From Hippasteria phrygiana (Eukaryota; Echinodermata; Asteroidea; Valvatida; Goniasteridae): DNA of 64,000 nt. The stretch covers positions 1,155,501-1,219,500 of the forward strand of contig JAZGUH010000362.1 in assembly GCA_037893225.1 (NCBI GenBank), given 5' to 3'. Made by a program: the position numbers and the translations under genes. The notes beneath the pieces were generated by a model. It was not told the DNA's origin. It was given only the letters and a program-made list of their open reading frames with translations, and did no database searches. This document shows, piece by piece, positions 1 through 12,100 of the stretch. Position 1 is the first letter of the stretch. Each line of letters opens with the position of its first letter.

Positions 1-142
1 AGTGACAAGACACCTTTTCTATGGTCACTCCCGCAAGCATGCAGCCAGCTGTTGACCAATCACCGACTCCGCCTTCAAGATTGAAATCCCAGAAGACACA
101 CTGAGTGGTGTTCAATTTGCCGTCAGTTGCATTATCAGGTTT
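1..142 (-). CDS. GAIN exon 4 with GPS motif, cut by window edge
   Basis: The acceptor CTAACAG lies just right of base 142 and the frame enters in phase 0, matching the end of the exon at 587. The translation carries the GPS signature: TTQCVFWDF, then GDWSTAGC, then VEKVSCH-like ending (IEKVSCH). In the family the motif continues CxHL/T, with cleavage between Leu and Thr. Base 1 contributes a T, as a cysteine codon (TGY) would need. The exon has no ATG and is too short to show as an open frame, so it is easily missed. Whether the cleavage triad is intact cannot be seen. Confidence 0.85.
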
Positions 143-3100
143 CTGTTAGGATCGGAGAAATGCAAGATAGATGCAGAAAACCAGAGCTTTGGACAAATTA
201 CACACACCAACCTGTTCTTATTTAGGCGTCAAATTTCGGCCATGTCCAGTTCAAATAATCCCCAAATATTTGAATGAGACTAATGATATTCAGACGGGAA
301 ACTTGATTGGTTTGAAACGTCAAATTTCTGCTGTTTATCGACATTCATTAATGTAGACTGATGCCTATATGAACCTGTTGGAGGAGAACAATGCATTATT
401 GTTTTGGCGTATCAATTGATACCTACTTTCCAGGTCGGCCATCTTGAATATGTGAATTAAGTTCGACACTACGTCGCCATTAGAAGCAACTGCCGCATTT
501 TTGCCGCTATACTGTCAAACGCGGATCAACTAAATTGAAGCCTACCTTTATATACTCCACTGAAATGTCTTACTCAATTGGCTAACCTTGAATTGAATGA
601 CCACTGGTTCGGTGAGGTTGAATAGTTCAACATTTTCTACTGTCAACGAGACGACAGACCCAGCCACTTTACGAATCGAGTTATCCTCTCCACTTTGGGT
701 TCTAAGCGAAGCTGACTGGAACAAAGTGTCATCGGCGTAGATGAGGAAAATCGCCTGCAGCTGAACGGAGCTGTTGCCTGCACAAATAGGATCAATATAA
801 GTGGCAGATTAAATAATCGACGGAAAGGACAGATTACTTGCCATAATAAGGTTGTACTGCTTGTTGCACGGGAGAAGGTAGGGTAATGCTGTACCTTTAC
901 ATGACAAACAAAGCAAAGAAATTGGAGTGTAGAGTGTAGCGTAGATTAAGTCGAAGGATGATTTCAGCGGCTTAGCTATAGTGGAGCATTATGGGGCAAC
1001 TGCCCCCCCCCCCCCCGGCCCCACTTGGAAAATTTGTCATCTGTCGTGTGAAGGTTATTAAAAGATTGAAACTGTATACAATCAGTTAAAACGTCATGTA
1101 GTAATTATGCATTAGCCCAAAGCCACCAAAGCAATACATTTCGGATTCATTATTACGGTTGCCTGTAGTGAGATAAATAGAACAAAATTACTGAGACCGA
1201 ATCTACAGTGCATTGTACCTACCACTAGGGGGTTGTATCAAGTCCACAATGTTTCCTGGCAATTGAACTGAGGCTATCACATCAGTATCTGCCGGTATGT
1301 CACTGGTATCCACAAACCTCTTCACTTCAGATCCAACAAGTGAGCCCTCCTGGGGTGACCCCTGTCCAGACTGCCGTATGGACACAAAGCTGAGTCCATT
1401 ACTAGCCTCCTCCAGGTCAAGACTGACCGCCTCAACGTGGATGGACTCCTGCCGTATGCTGACCTGACCTTCCTGCTGAAGAGTCAAGGAGACTTGAGTC
1501 TCTACAGACTGCACAATGGCAGATGAGCTACTAGCATCAGGAGTGATTTCGTCTTCGTCGTCTGTTGTCAAGATGACATTGTTGACAGTCTCGAGCACTG
1601 CTTCAGTTACCTTCAAAGTTCAAAGAGAATATTCTGGGTTTATGACTTCTGACTAGCGCCCACCCGAACAAAGATACTGACAATTTGGGAGACCCCCAAC
1701 ATAGGGCAAGATAGCTCAGTTGGTAGAGCACCGGTACGGTAACCCGGAGGTCACAGGTTCGAATCCCGCTCCTGCCAATTTCTTTGTTCACTTTGAAAAT
1801 GTATTCAAATTTACCTACCGGTAGTCAGTTTCCCTTGTGGATTGTTTGACGAATTATAAGTTAAAAAGTCGTATCCTCATTCAGTGATCCCCACAATGTC
1901 GCTTCCGAAGTTGTATCGTAAAATTGGGTGTGATCCCTGGCTATACGGCATTCTGGGTTTATGACTTCTGACTAGCATCCACCTGAACAAAGATACTGAC
2001 AATTTGGGAGATCGCCAACATAGGGCAAGATAGTTCAGTTGGTAGAGCGCCGGTACGGTATTCCGGAGGACGCAGGTTCAAATCCCGCTCCTGCCAGTTT
2101 TCTTTGTTCACTTTGAAAAAATATTTCTATTTCTCCGAGATTCAATGCCTCCTTCACCATTCCAATATGTAGAGCATTCTGTCAATTAGCTGCATTGTTG
2201 CCCAATTACAAAAGAAAGACTTCATAGTTAACTCTTCCTTTCAAACTGGAATACCATTTTTTTTTTTCAGATATACCTCTGTGTCCCCTGATCTAGCGTT
2301 GACAATGTTCATCAAGATGGTGGAAACCACTTCGATATCTTCTGCACCACCATCGTCAGCTGAATCAGAGGTCTGATTTGCTAGAAACTTGGCCACCTCC
2401 ACTACGTTTCCTGTACTAACCTCCACCTGCCATCCAAAAAGAATATGAACTTGGATTGGACATTTTGAACATTGAGATTTCCATCCCATAATAAAATATA
2501 TAATGTAAGCTTTGTAATGGTGACAAAAATTACTGTTATACGATATTTTGGATTTCGAATAGAGCCGTAAATTCAGCATTGAGAATGGAAAATAATACAT
2601 AGTTTACACGATTTGTTTTCGTTGGTAATCCTGTTTGATCAAGGAAGACCTTTAATGCTTAGCAAAATTTGTAGCTCCATGAAATTGCAGGCTTTCTAGC
2701 ATTCCTACTTTTCCTACTCTTTCCTAATGTTTTGGCCCACAACTCTGAAAAATAATATCTCATTCAATATTTTTCATAAGTGTTACTGTCATATGAAAAT
2801 CACCCAATAAAGGGATGGGTGCAGGAGTACTCCAAGAGCTAAGTTGAGGATGGAGCACAAAACATACCAAATGAGGCTTATGATGCTATGAACTTGGGCG
2901 AGTATCAACGAAACCTACTGCTGAAAGCCTGCAAAAGTCCTACTTTTGTCCTTTTTTAAAATTTGGTTTAAAACTATTCTGGGTCTGCTAAAGCCTAAAT
3001 TGGCCCCTGTCAAACGCTGTTAAAACTAAAAACCACATTACACTCCTTCCAAGCCTGTAGCATGTACGTGAAAGAAATTGAATGAGCCATATTTCAAAAC

Positions 3101-6100
3101 GCTACTATAACCACCCCTCGCCCATTAAAAACTCCCGAAAAAACTACTAGTACTAGTAATTCATCTTAATACAGCCCCATTGGCATGTTTTATATATTTT
3201 CCTAACAGAAGAGTGTTATACATGTACCTCCTCTACATCCTCAAGAGTGACATCATTCCTCTCTTCACCGCAGCTACGAAGATCGGGCTCTTCCCAAATG
3301 AAATACACAGGTGGTGCTACGATTGAACAGTTTCTCACGGCAAGGGGCTCACCGGCTGCAAGGCAATTGTAAAGACACGGAATACAAAAAAAAGTCATGT
3401 TTTATTGCTGTCGTGTTTACCGCTCATTATTCTCGTTATCTGATTAAAATTACTGTACGTTTTAGGGGTGTGCGTTTACGGATAGTAATGGAACCGGGTA
3501 CCCGATTTCCGTAAGGGGCGGATACCCGGGTACCCGTGATTATTTTTACAATCCTCACAAAAATCCGGAAGTAAAGTATTTTCCATCCCGCCCCGCCAAC
3601 TCTACTGCCAAGCTACTAATCGCGACTGTGCGAGCGCTGCCAAAATTGTATGCCGCCCCGCTAAAGTTTTACCGCCCCTCTAAAATGTTCACCGCCCTGC
3701 TATTTTTTTTCCATTGGATTTTCCCCCATTCTCCACCGTCTTCACAGTTTTTATCTAAGTACAAAGAAGTTTACAGCACTCTGTGGAACATGAGAAGAGT
3801 TTGCCAGCATTAACATTCAGCAGTATTGCAGTAGCGTTTATAGTAATCGAACAGATATCTGGACGCAACGTACGCAACATAAACATATGCATTCACATCA
3901 TAAAACTGGCCTGGTTTCAGCACATGTACGTAGCCTCTGTTAAAGCCTGAAAGAATGTATTGCAACAATAAGCGCACGTGTATAAGGATCACTGTGCAAA
4001 CCTGCGTCTTGAGAAAAGGCTAGTCAAAAAGACGCGCATGCGTAGTTATAGTTTCAAAGCAGGGTTAGTGGGCAACACCGTGATTTGTAAGCAAGTGATT
4101 TCAATGTGGTATATATACGACGTTCGTGTAATATTGAAATAAGTGATCTCGATGTTCTTGTCGGGTGCAAAGTTGTGTGACGTTCTATGATTTGTAGAAG
4201 CATTTGCCGTACGCTAGAATTTAAGACCTTTGGGTGGCCACCAGGAAATGCCTCAGATTGCACCACAGAGCATCTAGAATCAAAAATTTCCCGGGGGATC
4301 CCACGGATCCCTGCTAAAATTTCAGGCCGTGGAGAACACTGTTATGTATAGACTGTAGAGGATTATACAATCATAAGACACAGCCTGAGATAACTGGTGA
4401 ATTAAAAACAAGGGACAAAACCGCAAGCTTACATCTTGTCGGAAATCGTACTCAAAGGACAACTGTAACAAAACAATTGATACAATGTTAGCTTTCGGGA
4501 ATTGTCGGTAAAAATACATGGACTCAAATCAAAGTTAAAACCGACATCCGCAATCTTGGCGCTTGGAAATTGTCGGCAAATGAACTCAAACGATGTGTTA
4601 CTCAGATTTGTTCCACCAATTTATCGGCAAGTAATCAATAGAAAAGGGCACTTGCCTTTCTGAACGTTGTGTCGAAAATTTACAAAGACAGTTTCGGGTA
4701 ATAGAATCGATAAAATGGAACCGGATACCCGTAATCAGCGGTCGGGTCACAGGTATCCGGGTACCCGGCACGGCCCTAGTACGTTTAATCAAATGAAGTA
4801 CCATTCATTGTCATGAGGAGGCATCTCTCGACGGATTTTGCAGTTGTTCCTGCTGTTGTCACGGGCCAGGTGAGACCGTTGTATGAAGCAAATGCACACT
4901 GACCTATAGAGGAAAAAAGTAACGAGTATTTGAAAGAAATTGAATGAGCCATATTTCAAAACGCTACTAACCACCCCTCGCCCATTAAAAACTCCCGAAA
5001 AAAACACACCACTTTTTTTATTTTTTTGCGATTTCCCCTCCCCCCTCAGAAACACATCTTCAAATGCACCCATACGGGGTACCTCTATTGTAGACTTTAC
5101 TTTCCTTCTTTTATTCTCCTTTGTCCCTTTTGAAATCTCAAACTCCATAGCGTTAACCTTGTGGGGTACCTGGGTTTCTAAAGAGTTCCTCGTGGGGTAC
5201 CATTGTCCCCATTGTTACCCTTTCTTCCCGATACCCCGTAATTGGACTAATGTAGTACGACTGAGTTTAATTGTGCCTCGTGCCAATCATTGGGATATTC
5301 AAAAAAGAAAAATAACGAATCAAAGTTTCACATAAACAATGCACCTTGTTTACATTTGGGGAGAAAAAAAGATGGATAATTCTCTGTAAAACAGCTAGGG
5401 CTAGGCCCTGTCCAAATTACTTGGCTACAGCTGGATATTACACACATGTCTATGGTAGCGGCTACAGCTACTACCCATAGACTCGTGTTTAATTTCAAGC
5501 CGCAGCCAAGTAATTCGGACAGGGCCTTATAATCAAGTCAATCGCAAGTCACTTCACACGCCACTTCACACGTCACTTCACACGTCACTTCACACGTCAC
5601 TTCACACGTCACTTCACACGTCACTTCACACGTCACTTCACACGTCACTTCACACGTCACTTCACAATTCTGGTCTCAAGCCATGTAACAAGCTATTCAA
5701 ACACACTGTATAACAAAACCATTCCTTTGTCATTGTTCATCCCATGTAGCTTGTGAGCTGACTTGTGATTGACTTGTGATCTGCCTTTCTGATCCGACTT
5801 GTGATTGACTTGTCTGCCGAAAAAAAAAAACACTTTACAGTCAAAACAATACATTTGGCTTCTGAAAAAAATGATAAGAAAGGCCAGTCCATATATACCT
5901 CACCTGAAAACGATGCGATTTTGTTTAAATATAGGATAACAAGTCACATGACGCAACCATTGCTAACGTAAAGACATTTGATTCGCTTTCGACTCCATGT
6001 GGAGTATGACCCAAAGGATATTATGCACAAACCTTCAACCTCGATTACAAGCGAACAGGACCCTTGGTTCCCGGCGATATCAGTGACTATATAATATACA

Positions 6101-9100
6101 GTGTGGCTGCCTGGCACAAAGATTTCGTCATCACCTGGACTCCAGTTTCCCTCATCAGCAAGCAATCGCCTTGGTGAAACATCGGTAATTATGTCAGTGT
6201 CATTTACAACAACACTAGCAACTCCTACATTATCATGAACCTCGCTCTCCGATGGAAATTTCACGGTGGCAAAAGACTCTCCTCCGTCTGTTGTTGTGCT
6301 TAAATATCCTGATGAAGGACACGTTATGGTGGGATCTTCGGGATCTGTACCAAAAGAGGCAAAACGCAACAAAGTTTTCAAATCAAAAATTGTTTTTACC
6401 GTGTCAGTTTTCCTTGTGGTTTGTTTGATAAATTAAGAAAGTGATTGAAGTTATTTAACCCTATCAGTACCGCGCGCGCCACCTGGGCTCAATCTTGCTG
6501 GCAAGTTCGTTACCGTGGTGCTTGTTTGATGAATTCATTAGCCTTTTGTTACCAGTGTTCACAGCTGGCACAAGCTACAAATGTTTGCAACTGAAATGTG
6601 AATAGCGCCCTCACTTTTGACAGCGCTCTTTGATTGGTTAAAAAGGCACGCGCGCGTGCGTTTGTTTCTCACTTTGCATCCCCACGCGCCCCTTTCACTT
6701 GCATGACTTTCCAGCCATCATATCCGAAAATGTACGGATGATTTCAGTCACCCATGCAGATCTTTCTACTCTTCTTTTGCCAAGCAGTGTTGGAGTTGAT
6801 GGTGAAAAAGACCAATCGATATGCCGACCAAACGCTGTGTGCAGATGCAGCCAATCGTCAGCCTGCCTGGACTCCAACTAATGTTCCTGAAATGATGGCA
6901 TTCGTGGCCTTGCTTCTGTGCATGGGTATCAACAAAAGGCCCTGCTACAGCATGCACTGGTCCAGGTCTGAAGTTCTGCGAAGTCCCATGTCTCGCAATC
7001 GATTCACCGCAATGCTTCGATTTTTCCACCTTGCCAACAACAGAGCTCAAGCAGGCGACTCTCTCCATGACAAACTGTCCAAGGTTCGCCCACTGCTTGA
7101 CATTATACTGCCATCCTTTCCTCGCATTTACAAACCAGGACGAAACCTCTCACCGGATGAGACAATGATCAAGTTCAAAGGCCGACTTGGCTTCAAACAG
7201 TACATGCCACGAAAGTCCGCCAAATGGGGATTGAAATGTTTTTCATTGAACGAGTTGGAAACCAGTTATACATGTGCCTGGAATGTTTTCACCGGGTCTC
7301 AGCCCACATCAGAACAATGTACGTAGTCAACCCTCCATTGGTCACGCTGCAACTCATCATCCACCTAATCTTCCTGCTCCAGGCCATGTAGTCTTAGACC
7401 TACTCAAAGGACTTGAACATAAAAAAGGGACATTTAATTTTCATGGACAATTGGTACACAAGCCCGGCTCTCATCTGCAAGTTGTCACAGCTAGGGTTCG
7501 GAGCTCGTGGAACTGTACGCTACACCACAAAAGGGATTCCAGATTGTGCAAACCCAAAGAAGTTCCCCGTGAGAAGAGGTGCTGACCCCCAGTTTTACAC
7601 TAAAGCCGGGCAACTATATGCGTCGTATGGCAGGATGCCAAGCGTGCAACTCTTTTGACGAATTTTGGTAACTGCTGTACGGACACTAAAGAAATTTGCA
7701 GCAAAAATAGTTCAAGCGGACTTCGTACGATCAAAAAACCTTCTGTCGTCAATGGCTATAATAAATACATGGGAGGAAGTGATCTCGCAGGACAACTGTG
7801 TCAGTACTACACACACAATCACAGATCAATGAAATGGTGGAAACGAGTTTTCGTGACCATTCTTGACATCTGCTTGTTGAATGCTACCATCGTATACAAC
7901 AGCATCCCTGCAAACCAGCACTTGACTAATTTGGATTTCAGGGTCAAGGTGATAGAAGGACTTATTTTTCCACCTGGAAGCACAACCCAGCTCAGCATGC
8001 CAGTCAAGTGTCATCATGTGGTTCCAGCCCCTTTTCAAGTCATCACTATCCTGGGAGAAATGTTTGCTGGCAAAAAACGCAACTGTGTCGTTTGCAGTAC
8101 CAGAGCCAAGCGGAAACAAACGCGAATGATTTGTAAACAGTGTATTACAAGCCAATGTGTGTACTACCATGTTTTGAGAAGTTTCACAGTCAGTGTGATA
8201 AGCATTCATCATCCAAGTAGTTTTGATCGTGGTCCCCCACCCCTCCCCCCCCCCTCCCCCCCCCACCCCTCCCCCCCCCCCCCCCCCCCCCCCCCCCCGT
8301 TCAATGTTGGAGTGATGGTGCACACACCGCCAACCCAACATTGAATTGGGGGGGGGGGGGCATACACAGCATTTACACCCTGCATTGGTACACAGCATCC
8401 ACTGGTGTTCACCTTTGTGCGAAGCGTGCTAAAAATTGGAAAGCTATAGGCAGTCCAAATAATTAGCGAGCGAGGTTAACAATTTAGCATAGTTAAGAAT
8501 TCTTCTGCATCGTACATGTGTTTCCACGATTTTGCCTGCCCATGCACACATTTCGTGTATAGCGTATTGACTACACACGCAAAACATTGACTGATCAGAA
8601 ATCACTCATCTTACGAATGACGCAAATTAGCGATGAATAATTACACTAAATGGATAAGTTATGTACCAAAAGAATCCTAAATAAATATGCTTCCTAGACA
8701 ACTATTTCATTAATTACCAATTTGAGTGAAAGTTACTAGTCTGCACTAGTAAGCAGGAAGTCGTGGGTTCGAATCCCGCCCGAGTAAGCCCAGGGCTCGA
8801 AATTACCATTGTAGTGCTTGCGCAACGCAAGTGAAAAATACCCGAACGCAAGTTATCCTCGACTCAAGCTTGCGTTTTGCGCAAGTTGGAAAAGTACCGG
8901 TTTTTGTCTACTGATATTTCACAATGATAACCTGTATGATTTGATTAAAACAATAAGTTTAACAAACATGTTTTACTGTAGCTTTTCTGTCTGTCTGTCC
9001 CGGCCCAACAGCTACTCATGATCATAGCGCTCGCACAATCCCTGCATGCAGATAGATCGGAACGAAATCCGTGCAATGTTAATGTACATACACATGTAGA

Positions 9101-12100
9101 ACGGTGCAGACTGCACGTACAGTACATCATTGCCTTTTTATGCATGTCTTGCGTTGGGGACCAGACATGCTGCTGGGCGATGTGTAACCTCGCTCCCATT
9201 CATACAAGTCAGTCGTTGAATGTAACTGAAACCGCCGGGTGCGAGCGTGCGTTGCGTGGAGCGGGGATTTTACACGTAAACGTTGTTGACATCGTTTCGC
9301 GCACTGATCGGCTTTTAAATGACGGAGAAGTGGGATATTTTGTGACATTTTTTTCTTGCATTTTGGGGTTTCCGATCATCATGAAACGTTCACCACCGAA
9401 GCAGAAAAGTCTGCTCTCTTTCTTCAAAAGTAAGCGGCCGACATCCGAAGCTTTGCCTTTATTTCATATGTCATACATACATTGAATTACAAAAATTAGT
9501 GCAAGTTAAATTTTGTTAGCGCAAGTTGTTTTAAATGCCAACTTGCGCAAAGCGCAAGTACATTTTAATGGGAATTTCGAGCCCTGAAGCCTGTGCATTA
9601 TTTTTCACACAGGCTCTCGGAAAGCACCGAGTATACAGTGCTTCATATATTACGTCGGGACAGGGCAAAAGAAAAGAGAAAACATCTGTTCTAATTGAGT
9701 GAAAATGTTATTAAAAAAATATAAAATATTTTCTTCCCTTTCTCGAAACCGCACTTCAACTTGCCACTGAGAAAAAAAAACTACAATCCACGTTACTTTT
9801 TTTTTTGTCTAGGTTGACCCGTATTTTTGCCGTCTCCTGAACTCTTCAGATCGACCCTTCCCGATTTGTCAATCCGTAATACACCGACATTGCGAAACGG
9901 TATTTTTTCACGATTTTTAGCATGCCTTCTAACGGCGTTGGCCAGCTAGGGAGTTAGCTGGATTTGACATGACGTCATCGTGTAGATTTTTATTGCTGGC
10001 CAATCAGCGATGCGTGTTAGCTTTGTGGTGGCGTATGCAGGGTGAATAGGCAGTGTAAATGATGTGCATAGTGACCTTCATTTTAACTTTTAACTGCATC
10101 TGAAGTGTACACATTTTTCTTGTTTGTGCAATTATCCCAACAACCCTTATTCCTTTATTTTGAATACAATTGTTACACACGCCTTGAGAGTTGAGGGTTT
10201 ATGAACCACCACTCAAAAATTTATTTTTCATAGACCAATATTTTAGTTCTCATTGTATTAGTTGTTGGGGTACTGTTTCTCAATGAACCTCCTGATTCCA
10301 CGACCCTTCAGATCAAGAATGGCCTTTCATTACATTGCCTTGCCTTGTGAGGGCACTATACACCTAAAACTTGGCAAAAAGTGTGTGGTGAAGAAGTGGT
10401 CATGTCATGTTATGTACATGAGTGTGGTAACCAAAGCATAGTCACAAAATATTCCTTGGTACTGAAAGGGTTATAGAAAGCTCGTCTTGATAGGGTAAGA
10501 GTGAGAGAGCTGCCATTTTTTTTCTCAGGAAATTAAACCACCTGCACATAATCATTTTGCGTACAGACTGGTCATGTCTGCAGTTGGAAATTCTTAAATT
10601 CTAGCGAAGGTGTCAAATTTTGTAATTACTCAAATAACATGAGTGGAAATGTCGGCTCAGAAGAGAAGACCTCATAACCCATATTCAACTTGTATAATCA
10701 TTTCGGAAGAACAGAAAACGTTTTAACAGAGTCTTATCGGTTATTTCTTCTTCTGTTGGATGCTGTAGCCGATCGAGCTGTTTTTACTTACCAGAAACCG
10801 TGATATTCAGGGTACATGTGTCTTTATTTCCCGCATCATCTTGCACATGGAAGACTACGGTGTGTGGATCTGACCGAGTGTAGGAAAACTGAACTGCTTC
10901 ACCAACGTCATGTATAATATCCCCCTGGCTGAACCAAGACGCTGTGATACCTACATTGTCGTTACTCTCAATGCCACTCAAGGTCACTGTAGCATACCCT
11001 TGTCCTTCGTCAGTGTCTCGTGAAATAACGTTGTCATCAGGGCATGCAATAGTGGGATCTTCTTCATCTGTAGAATACAAAAGACACCCTCTTATTATCA
11101 CTACCAGGAAAAAGAACAGATTAAAGAGAGATGCACGAGAAGGCGTAGGTGGACGTAGATCAAACAACACATTTTGCATTTCCTGGTCTCGAAGAATTGA
11201 ATTGGATTGTGACAGTTACAATTATAACACGAACTGAAGGAAATCGATATTGATAACAACATTTTCTTACATTTACAAAGTGTTATGCGTGAAATGTACA
11301 ATAAAAATGTATAAAAACCGTGTGGAAAACTGTCTACACAGACCTGTTACTGTTATGCTGAAACCACACACGTTCTCATTCCCAGACATGTCTCTTGCTT
11401 TGTACATCACCATAGTAACTCCAACGGAGAATGATCCGTAGCCATCTTGGTTGCATGAATCAGGTGTGGTTACTAGACAAGTGAACGTCACATCGACGTC
11501 AGCACCAGAATTGTCTGAGATTGCGGGGGGATTCCAGTTGTAAGGCACCTGATTGGACGATGGCATGGCAGGAATGATGATGTCGTCAGGACAGTCAAAG
11601 ACATTGGGAAGTTCATTATCTAGTTGATAAATAAACAAGACAGTCAGCAATTTTTGAAGAAAAAGAAACCGAGATGAGACGAGACAAGACTGGAAATAGT
11701 TATGGTTTCTGGTCTACTTTACACTTCAACCCAGGTCCACTTTTCAAAAAATTGAAGAGTCGTCACAAACCGGATTTATATATATATATATTTTTTAATA
11801 TGTGAGATTTATCGATCTATTTAAACAGTTTTCGTTCCTGGTGACGTATTATTATCACTCCAAGGCTGAAGAAAATTATTTAGGAGGACTTAAAGCCAGG
11901 ATCTTCCTGCTAACAATTTAATTTGCTAACAATTTAATGCTAACAATTTAACTTCCTGGATGTCACCATCCGCAAGGAAGACAACTCGGTAACCACTGAT
12001 CTGTATTCTAAACCCACAGACACCCACAAGTACCTCCACTCCTCTAGTATGTCACCCCAGGCATTGCAAGACAGGCATAGCATTCAGCCAGGCATTTAGA

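Larger units (their letters stand above)
6459..10470 (+). mobile_element. Decayed piggyBac transposon
   Basis: The left end CCCTATCAGTACC is preceded by TTAA (6455-6458); the right end GGTACTGAAAGGG is its inverse with one mismatch and is followed by TTAT, a one-base change from TTAA. piggyBac inserts at TTAA with CCC-type ends. It contains a broken transposase (6754-8220) and a later hAT insertion (8791-9586). Confidence 0.82.
6345..10791 (-). other. HY3-HY4 intron, mostly a decayed piggyBac
   Basis: 4,447 bp, of which 6459-10470 is a piggyBac element. The remainder (6345-6458, 10471-10791) shows only a SINE-tail-like stretch near 6398-6435. Confidence 0.8.

Noticed and set aside
1704..1777. 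Possible tRNA gene
   Set aside because: Boxes A and B are good, but the anticodon loop lacks T33, the acceptor stem pairs poorly, and the same sequence recurs with identical flanks at 2025, 13057 and (partly) 39531, so it is part of a SINE.
4789..5335. Open frames on both strands around 4789-5335
   Set aside because: They overlap the HormR-1 exon and the 75-bp repeat; only the 4802-4903 part has splice sites and domain motifs.
8209..8412. Glycine-rich and proline-rich open frames over the C/G runs
   Set aside because: They are translations of homopolymer runs, with no domain or splice support.
8735..8790. Second tRNA-like segment (GGGTTCGAATCCCGCC)
   Set aside because: Only a box B and half a T-arm are visible; no matching D-arm upstream. 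Likely an old SINE remnant cut by the hAT insertion at 8791.
9018..9485. 155-residue plus-strand frame as a host gene
   Set aside because: It is confined to the nested hAT element; only its last part resembles a transposase N-terminus.
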